Shown piece after piece: positions 57,500-64,000 of a stretch of DNA of 64,000 nt. The notes under the pieces were generated by a model. That model was not told where the DNA came from, did not search any database, and saw only the letters and a list, made by a program, of their open reading frames with translations. Made by a program: the position numbers and the translations under genes. Source of the stretch: Zoroaster sp. YZ-2022 (lineage: Eukaryota > Echinodermata > Asteroidea > Forcipulatida > Zoroasteridae); NCBI GenBank assembly GCA_029582265.1, contig CM055823.1:1550001-1614000 (forward strand), in the 5' to 3' direction. The stretch's first letter is position 1; each line of letters opens with the position of its first letter.

Positions 57500-57566
57500 A
57501 AAATACATTGTTTACAAACAGATAGAATAAAATAGTAAGATTGCTACATTGTTTACAAACAGATAG
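57500..57566. repeat. Inverted partner of the 57129 repeat
   Basis: aaaatacattgtttacaaac + agatagaataaaatagtaag + attgct is the reverse complement of 57129-57173. A second partial copy, acattgtttacaaacagatag, follows at 57546-57566. Confidence 0.93.
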
Positions 57567-57600
57567 CCCAGATCGTGCTCTTCTGCACCCACTTAATTCT

Positions 57601-57648
57601 ACCCTCCCTTGAAAAAACATGCGTGAGCATGTTTTTTCAAGAGAGGGT
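57601..57648. repeat. 22-bp-stem hairpin with 4-nt loop
   Basis: accctcccttgaaaaaacat + gc, loop gtga, then gcatgttttttcaagagagg + gt: 21 of 22 positions pair. It lies in the presumed 3' UTR of the minus-strand gene. Confidence 0.93.
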
Positions 57649-57649
57649 T

Positions 57650-59100
57650 ACGTACCTGGAATAGAAATACAAGATATAATGAGGGTTAACAAACATACCA
57701 AGTAAATCATTTTTAAAATGTACAATTTTAATAACAAATCGGCAAAAACAATCTTGTATAACATCAGAAACGTACCAATCACTAAAATAATGCTTTTAAC
57801 AAGATAGAGAAAGCATTGCTAATTCGACAATTAACATTACTGACATTTTAAATGAAATAATTTTGGAGATTGTTGTCTTTCTTAAATTTCACCAAGTAAA
57901 TGTTTAAAATGGTACAACATTGTCGGAAACACCAGTCATACTGTAAAATAAGATAGAGAATGCATTGGTAATTCTCTATAATTAACATTTTTAAAGTCAA
58001 ATAATTTGAATTTAGGAAAGAGTTCTCTTTCTTAAATTCCACACAAAGCTGAAAATTTCACCAAGTAAATGTTTAAAATAACAAATTGGTACATCATCGG
58101 GAAACATACCATAAAATAATACTTTTAACAAGATACATGTAGGGTTGGTAACATTTCCTAAGTGAAATAATTTGAATTTAGGAAAGATTTCTTTTTCTTA
58201 AATAGTGCAAAACGTGTACTTCTTAAAATAATCTAAAACGTTACCAACCATACTGTAAAAACTTAAGAAAAGTTAAATAATTTGAATTTATGAACAAGTT
58301 CTTTCTTAAATCATGCAGAGCAAGGAAACATCCTACTAGTACCAACTTTTGTCAAGAGAAATGTTTTGAATAGAGGAAAGTTCTATACTGTAAGTCACCC
58401 AGTTTTAAAAATCTGAAACTTTCACAGCAATATTATAAGTGTAACAAACATTGTACAGCTCTGGTTACTTTTCTGTTCAGAAACACAAGAGAAAGGCTTG
58501 GTAATTCTAAATTACTGAAAGTGAAATAATTTTCTGTTTGAATTTAAGAAAGAGTTCTTTGTAAATTGTGTTTTAAAAAATGTGAAATAATTTAAATTTA
58601 TAAACAAGTTCTTTCTTAAATCATGTAGAGCAAGAAAAACGTTATATAATTTGAATTTAGGAAAGAGTTCTCTTTCTTAAATTCATGCAGGGTGACCATG
58701 CAGCCGCTTCTTGAGTTAATACAAACTATAAGACACTCGGTTTTAAAAATCTGAATCTTTCACATTCAGCAACAAATATAAGAGTAACATACATTTACAT
58801 TGTATAGCACTGGTTACTTTCTGTTCAGAAAACACAAGAGCAAGGCATAGCATTGGTAATTCTATATTACTGACATTAATTTTCTGTTTGAATTTAGGAA
58901 AGAGTTCTCTTTCCATACAAAGCTGAATATTTCACAGGATGTTTTTGTTATTCTATATGAAATTAAAAAGGAAACCTATAGCATTGATGAATTTGCAGTT
59001 GAGCTTGTTTAGGCAGATTGTGGATCCCTTCATCGCTGCTTGTTGGTCATGTGTTGTTAAGCAGTAGGTATCCCAAGATGAAGCAAACATATTTAAGACT
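57650..59100 (-). other. AT-rich tandem-like 3' UTR or spacer
   Basis: Degenerate repeats of 'aatttgaatttaggaaagag' and 'ttctttcttaaat' recur at about 57850, 58010, 58180, 58280, 58550, 58660 and 58890. No coding potential. It is most simply the long 3' UTR of the minus-strand gene ending near 57.39 kb. Confidence 0.4.
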
Positions 59101-59106
59101 GGGTCA

Positions 59107-59155
59107 TCAGTACGTTACAGCAGGAAATGACTCGTCTTGGAGGTGGCAAGCATCC
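59107..59155 (-). CDS. Possible terminal exon, minus strand
   Basis: A good acceptor (gtttttttcccctgtag) precedes base 59155. One frame reads DACHLQDESFPAVTY and stops. Another reads GCLPPPRRVISCCNVLMTQS and also stops. Short, so this is supported only by the acceptor and by the convergent 3' signals downstream. Confidence 0.3.
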
Positions 59156-59159
59156 CTAC

Positions 59160-59730
59160 AGGGGAAAAAAACAAAATGAAAACTCATTTAAAAAGAATTC
59201 TTGAATAACTTTGGTGTTCAAAGGAATTGTGTAGTAATTTGTACATATCATTTGAGTCTGCTTCACGGAACTTAAAACGTTTATCTGTGATGAAATTTGA
59301 GACAGTTTAACAAGACGGAGGCATAGAATTGGCTATTCTCAAAAATTAATGCTAAGGTTCTGTAATGTTTAAGATTTTTGAATTAATGAAATAGTTATTT
59401 GCTGAATTCTAGATCTCATCAGTTAACGCCCGTTAGATTATAATAACAAGGTGTACTCTGTAATTTGGTCATATAAGACTTTAAAAGTATTTGAGGAGCA
59501 ACCATCATACGTGTTAATGTTTGGTCTTCAACGATACCCTGTACTTAAATTGCTACATCATTATGTCAAACCAGAATTTTGGGAATGCCAACAGGAAATA
59601 TATGTATCATTCTGTGTGCCAAATAGCAAAGTCTCTGCGAGTGATGACTACACCTTCCATTTAAAAGATCTTCTAAAAACCAAATGCCTTTTAAAATATG
59701 TACAGATTCATTCAGGATTTTAACCAAGTT
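59160..59730. other. Intronic or intergenic spacer
   Basis: AT-rich. The plus-strand ORF at 59451-59723 (90 codons) has no recognised domain or splice context and is not called. Confidence 0.35.
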
Positions 59731-59732
59731 TT

Positions 59733-60005
59733 TAACCCTCCTATTATCAGTGTTGTTCTTAGCAAAGTTGACCCATACTGTACTTCAAAATGTCACAACC
59801 ATGACATTTGGAGGCACACACTGTACATACATGTATAGCAGGAGTTATCCACAAAATACCATGTGGCACATTTTGATTTTGGGGTATCCATGTACCACTC
59901 TTCTGTACAGTATGCAATATTTTGAGGCATGCACAGAAAAAGCATTGTGTATTTAGCAGACAAGTTTTTGTGGCATTTTGGAGACTGCATGTATACAAGG
60001 GTTGA
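59733..60005 (-). repeat. Inverted third copy of the flank at 51725-52099, empty site
   Basis: On the minus strand this reads aacccttgtatacatgcagt, ctcaaaatattgcatactgt, accatggttgtgacattttg-like sequence, then agtacagtatgggtcaactt and acaacactgataataggagg. The last two correspond to the two sides of the hAT-like element at 52100-53582, joined without it. Divergence is clearly higher than between segmental copies 1 and 2. Confidence 0.85.
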
Positions 60006-60009
60006 GATT

Positions 60010-60690
60010 GTTCCTGAAATTGTTTTGAGTTAGTATATAATCCATAAAAAGTAAGTATTTTCTTATTCCCTGATAGTGTACTCTTAAAAGCAATGAGACA
60101 TGCAGATTTCTACAAATGTTGAGATTTGTCCCTTGAAAAAATAGCAACATAAATTATTAACAGATCTATCTAATGGTAAATGTTAATGCCTGGGCATTTG
60201 ACAGTGGTTATCAAGAAAAGTCTTTCAAAAGGGTTAATAAAAATCTATACTAAATGTAGGTTCCAACAACTGAACATTAGTGTCATTTAAAGCCGTTTCA
60301 ATTATACAAAAAAAAACGAACTTTTGCTGAGGAATACATGATTTTTGGAATCCTTCAAACTAACTTCCATCTTTGTGATTATAAGTAAGACATTATTCCT
60401 GGGATTTCAAATAACTGTTCAACTCATTTCAATGTGTTCGTTAACAAGAACATTAAAAATGCTTTCAGATTTGTTTGCTTTCATATTAATCATGTCCATG
60501 AAGCGCCTAGGTTTTTTACACATAGTTCAGAACAGTGGCCAACACTGCATTGCTTAATCACAATAAGGTTTTGGGTCGATTGCAGACATTTCAAAATGTT
60601 GCCAAACATCAACTATTTACAAAAGTCTCGACTGGTTGGTTCAAAGAGATAAAGTATACAACTGCCACTTGTCTATCCAAATATGACCGA
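60010..60690. other. Spacer, no gene recognised
   Basis: AT-rich with three overlapping short plus-strand ORFs (60345-60726) that share sequence in different frames. No domain recognised. Confidence 0.4.
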
Positions 60691-61078
60691 TTGGAAAGAA
60701 TGTTGTATCCGACCGCCACATTTTAAGGGCTTTTTTGAAATTTTTGTGCAACCCTAACCAGTTAAAAAATGATTCCATCGATTTTTGGAGGTACAGAAAG
60801 CTTTTAAAATCTACTTTTATGATGGTTTTCCCTTCTAAAAATATCCTCCCCTTCAGAAGGATCCTATTATAGTTGCCACTGCCAATGTACAATGACCGTG
60901 TTGGTCACTAACGGGAGTTGACAAGATCAAACTGACATGACCGAGGAAGTCATCGTATACCAAAAATGCCTGATTTTTCATGAAATAAATATCCTGGAAT
61001 AATTTGAAGTACATGTTCATCATCCATATGTTCTTCACCTTACTAGGTAGGTAAGATTACATTATTGGGTATATTTAA

Positions 61079-61477
61079 CCCTAACTCCCTAATAATAATA
61101 ATGTGTGGATTTATATAGCGCACGTATCCACCAACTAAGTGGTGCTCAAGGCGCATTATATTATTATCCCTGCTCATAAGGCTCATAAATCATTCCTGAA
61201 ACCATCTCAGCTCCCTGGGGAGTATACAGCTCAATTGCTGCCATTTCTAGCGCATATAGAGCAAACCAACTCTGCCTTCACAGGTACCCATTTAACCCCT
61301 GGGTGGAGAGAAGCAATTATGATTAAGTGTCTTGCTCAAGGACACAAGTGTCACGGCCGTGATTCGAACCCACATACTGTTGTTAACAGAACTTGAATCT
61401 GGCAAGCTAGACCGCTCGGCCACGACACCTTTTTGAAGGATTTTTATTGTTTAGTAACAATGCTTAGGGAGTTAGGG
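61079..61477. mobile_element. TTAA-flanked MITE with CCCTAACTCCCTAA ends
   Basis: TTAA (61075-61078) + ccctaactccctaa ... ttagggagttaggg + TTAA (61478-61481): perfect 14-bp TIRs. The same ends occur at 50697-51143. Most of its interior is a SINE. Confidence 0.85.
61092..61429 (-). mobile_element. Full-length Leu-tRNA-headed SINE, minus strand
   Basis: Read on the minus strand: head ggtgtcgtggccgagcggtc, anticodon arm cagattcaagttctg (CAA), B box gggttcgaatcac, body gcttctctccacccaggggt and ctccccagggagctgagatg, tail gcgccttgagcaccacttag and (ATT)n. It lies entirely inside the TTAA-flanked MITE. Confidence 0.88.
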
Positions 61478-61749
61478 TTAATGAGAAAAAGTGGCGGTCG
61501 GATACGACATTCTACCCCACAGATTTACCTTTGAAAGATGATAGAGGACACACTTAAGGAGAGGAAAGTGTAGTCATGTGAGGATTGGAAATGATATTTT
61601 GGGAGATTTTGCTTCCCTCCTGTTTGACAAATTATCAAAATTTATTTAACTTGGGCGAAAAAGCAAAACAGAAACATCTTGATATTTCTTGAGGATTGGA
61701 ATGGATGTGCATTACCAATGTTGTACCTTCCCTTTAACTTAATAATATA

Positions 61750-62204
61750 GGGTAGAATGTCGTATCTGGCCGCCACTATTTTTCATTAAATATAACCAAT
61801 AATGTAATCTTACCTACCTGGTAAGGTGGAGAACATATGGATGATGATGGACATATACTTCAAATTATTCCAGGATATTTATTTCATGAAAAATCATGCA
61901 TTTTTGGTATACGATGACTTCCTCAGTCATGTCAGTCTGATCTTGTAAACTCCACAATTAGTGACCAACACAGTCATTGTACATGCGTAGTGGCAACTAT
62001 AATAGGATCCTTCTATTTTCTGAAGGGGATGATTTTTTTAGAAGGGAAATCAAGTCCGAAAACCGTCATAAAAGTGGATTTTAAAGATAGTTTTCGCTTT
62101 CTGTACCACCAAAATCGATAGAATGATTTTTTAACTGGTTAGTGGTTGCAAAATAAATCCAAAAAAGCCCTTAAAAAGTGGCGGCCGGATACGACATTCT
62201 TTCC
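61750..62204 (-). mobile_element. MITE of the 455-bp family (copy 4), intact ends
   Basis: gggtagaatgtcgtatctgg ... ggccggatacgacattcttt + cc, with a perfect 8-bp target duplication ataatata (61742-61749 and 62205-62212). The best-preserved copy, and the reference for boundaries. Non-coding, opposite in orientation to copies 1-3. Confidence 0.93.
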
Positions 62205-62690
62205 ATAATATATCTCAAACTTACCACGAAGTTTCACAGAAATCCCTCAGTCAAGTTGAAGCTAACATGTTACTCTCACAACCCAGCCAGACTAATCTGT
62301 TGAAAGATTACAAAACCAATTTAACTACATCATTTATATTCAACTTCAAGCCAAAAATGGGATGTTTACAAATGTACACGAAAAAAAACTTAAATTGGAC
62401 CTTCCATTTCCACAATATTTGGCCGGTCTTTTATTTCACATAGTGCATTCAGTGGGCCAGCAATTAGTATATCACAATTCTCAGGAAAATCAACCAATAC
62501 ATTTTTTAAAACTTAACCAGAAATTTTGGAGGATGTTTTGTGCCAGGCTTGGAGTTTTTTAAATGTACTTTTCTCTAAATCCAAACTGCCATATTTTGGA
62601 TTATTTTCATTACTAAATACAGAAAGTGGTCTCGAGACCGGTCTTGAGATTACAACACTGGTTTAAGGATGTCATATGTTTGAATTATAA
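62205..62690. other. Spacer, no gene recognised
   Basis: The ORF at 62362-62562 has no domain or splice context. ggtctcgagaccggtcttgaga (62628-62649) is a partial palindrome. Confidence 0.4.
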
Positions 62691-62692
62691 AG

Positions 62693-63014
62693 GGGTAGAA
62701 TGTCGTATCCGACCGCCACTTTTTCTCATTCAATATAACCAATAATGTAACCTTACACATATGGATGATGATGGACATACATTGTAAAATTATTCCATGA
62801 AAAATCAGGCAATTTTGGTATATGAAGACTTCCTCATACATGTCAGTCTGATTGTGTCAACGTTAATAAGATTCTACTTTTTAAAGGGAATGATTTTTAG
62901 AAGGGAAATATGTATTAAAAAGTGGATTTAAAAAATGGATTTTAATTTCTGTACCCCAAAAATCGATAGAATCATTTTTAAAAACTAGTTTATGGTTGGA
63001 TATGACATTCTTTC
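62693..63014 (-). mobile_element. MITE of the 455-bp family (copy 5), internally deleted
   Basis: Starts gggtagaatgtcgtatccga and ends ggttggatatgacattcttt; the interior lacks about 130 bp around the ggatcctattatag segment. No clear target duplication. Confidence 0.8.
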
Positions 63015-63157
63015 TCATCGTGGTCAGCACCAACAAATCTGATGGCAGAGACAGACAATAAAACGGATGCCATATAAGGACAGTAAACTTAAATGCCCAC
63101 ACTTTCTAATGACACAGGCGTTAAAATGAGCTGGTGCCATCACATTATGCCATTTTG

Positions 63158-63357
63158 TAAAGAATGATGAATATAACTGCCACTTTTCTATCAGAATATG
63201 ACAAATAACGAAATATCAGACTGTCCTTTAAAAGACGAAAGAGGACATACATGTACAATAAGAGAAAAATGTATGCACATTCAGTGAACTGTTTGCCGTT
63301 TTGTACACATGCTAGATATTGTGCACATGTGGCGGGTGGGTTTGACATTCTTTCCAA
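63158..63357. mobile_element. Diverged relative of the 455-bp MITE family
   Basis: aaagaatgatgaatataact + gccactttt at the left and ggcgggtgggtttgacattc + tttcc at the right keep the TIR layout. The interior is different and short. Confidence 0.5.
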
Positions 63358-63596
63358 TAATTAATGTTACGTTTGTCTGTAAAAGGTTAACGTTTTTGTA
63401 GAAAATGGTATGATTGATAGTAAAACCTTTCAGATTCAGTACACCAACGGCGATACACTATACGGCCACGATACTGGATCATGGCGAATAACGGTTCTCG
63501 CATGTCGGAGAACCAAATTCGTGCAACGGCCAACATTTTAAAATTTGATTGATCATTTTCCCCAATTTTAAAAACTAATTAAGTATGAATACTTAC

Positions 63597-63830
63597 CTAA
63601 TAGATACTTTAGGTGAGGATGGTTTTTGTAGAGTTATTAGCTCGATGTTTGTCGATTGATAATATTGACAAATCCGTCCACTCGTGTGTCTGTTCTGCAG
63701 TTCATACTCAGAGCGCCAAATTTTAATTTGAACAATGTGGAGTTGTAGTCGAGTGACCTGACTCGTGCCATGCAGTGCATGCAATAGAGACAACTGGAAC
63801 CTGTCTAAAGTACGATGCGCTCTTTTTTGT
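63597..63830 (-). CDS. Candidate first exon, minus strand
   Basis: A strong donor (attaggtaagtattc) ends this exon at 63597. The upstream sequence is moderately CpG-rich to 63990, promoter-like. Two frames are open: one without an ATG near its start (SLLHALHGTSQVTRL...), one from an ATG reading MARVRSLDYNSTLFKLKFGA but stopping before the donor. It may be mostly 5' UTR. It could be the start of the gene whose 3' end is near 57.39 kb. The 5' limit is a guess. Confidence 0.35.
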
Positions 63831-64000
63831 CAACCGCGTCCCCAGGGGTTAGGCCTAGTTCTTACTTCGCTCGTACCCACCGGTACAATCCAGAAGATCT
63901 TATGAAGGAAATTGCAAAGTATTATGGGTGATCCTTAAGCCGGGCCGCGTATTTGTTTTTACACCGCAGCGACGGGTTTTGTGCAGTAAAAGTGCCAATT
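63831..64000. promoter_or_regulatory. Possible promoter of a minus-strand gene
   Basis: A locally GC- and CpG-richer stretch (ttcgctcgtacccaccggta, gccgggccgcgtatt) directly upstream of the candidate first exon. No TATA box or other core element was identified with confidence. Confidence 0.25.

Larger units (their letters stand above)
60693..61517 (+). mobile_element. MITE of the 455-bp family (copy 3), carrying nested inserts
   Basis: Left ggaaagaatgttgtatccga and right tcggatacgacattctaccc TIRs. Flanks gaccgatt (60685-60692) and cacagatt (61518-61525) agree at 6 of 8 positions. The interior is interrupted at 61079-61477 by a TTAA-flanked element. Confidence 0.85.

Noticed and set aside
59451..59723. 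90-codon plus-strand ORF
   Set aside because: The amino acid pattern is not clearly coding and there is no acceptor, donor or homology cue; kept out for lack of support.

Overview
This window is eukaryotic, intron- and repeat-dominated DNA. The weak coding content is split by canonical GT/AG splice sites, and the sequence is full of satellite arrays, terminal-inverted-repeat (TIR) DNA transposons and SINEs with tRNA-like heads. The pervasive tacatgta motif, the dispersed foldback repeat containing gacgatcagagcatactgat, and Leu-tRNA-headed SINEs point to a marine invertebrate, most likely an echinoderm (perhaps a sea star). That placement is inference. No prokaryotic operon, rRNA, CRISPR array or intact transposase was found. 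Layout: 1-8130 is contig 1, ending in an exactly 500-N gap. It is a near copy of 45482-53540 in the third contig; both hold a TIR element, an 18-copy 113-bp satellite, a LINE 3' remnant, a TTAA-flanked MITE and a hAT-like element. 8631-32607 is contig 2 and carries a probable multi-exon minus-strand gene. Its exons are at 31103-30909 (possible), 28447-28418, 28364-28268, 22949-22862, 15039-14908, 14429-14294, 11795-11639, 10889-10761 and 10609-10395, and the C-terminal part reads like WD40 repeats. Its introns hold arrays of 15, 39, 63, 73 and 74 bp, three hAT-type elements, a THAP-domain ORF, MITEs, a 188-bp palindrome and SINEs. A second 500-N gap (32608-33107) follows. 33108-64000 is contig 3: a 1.2-kb higher-order repeat (about 33.8-38.65 kb), scattered MITEs, a plus-strand terminal exon (44508-44680), one internal exon (45027-45095) and segmental copy 2. 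After that come a self-nested SINE, a PIF/Harbinger-like element, a plus-strand terminal exon with a tandemly duplicated 3' end (55847-56300), and a probable convergent minus-strand gene (3' end near 57.39 kb, possible first exon near 63.6-63.8 kb). The last 3 kb is dominated by one 455-bp MITE family. The genes could not be named. Several exons with good splice sites carry single-base frame breaks. Together with the excess of small indels between the two segmental copies, this suggests an incompletely polished long-read assembly, although pseudogenisation is not excluded. I did not find a convincing new biological system. The most informative signals are satellites that visibly grew out of dispersed TIR elements, a long palindrome, an inverted repeat shared by two convergent 3' ends, an empty insertion site preserved beside its filled copies, and nested insertions that give relative dates.
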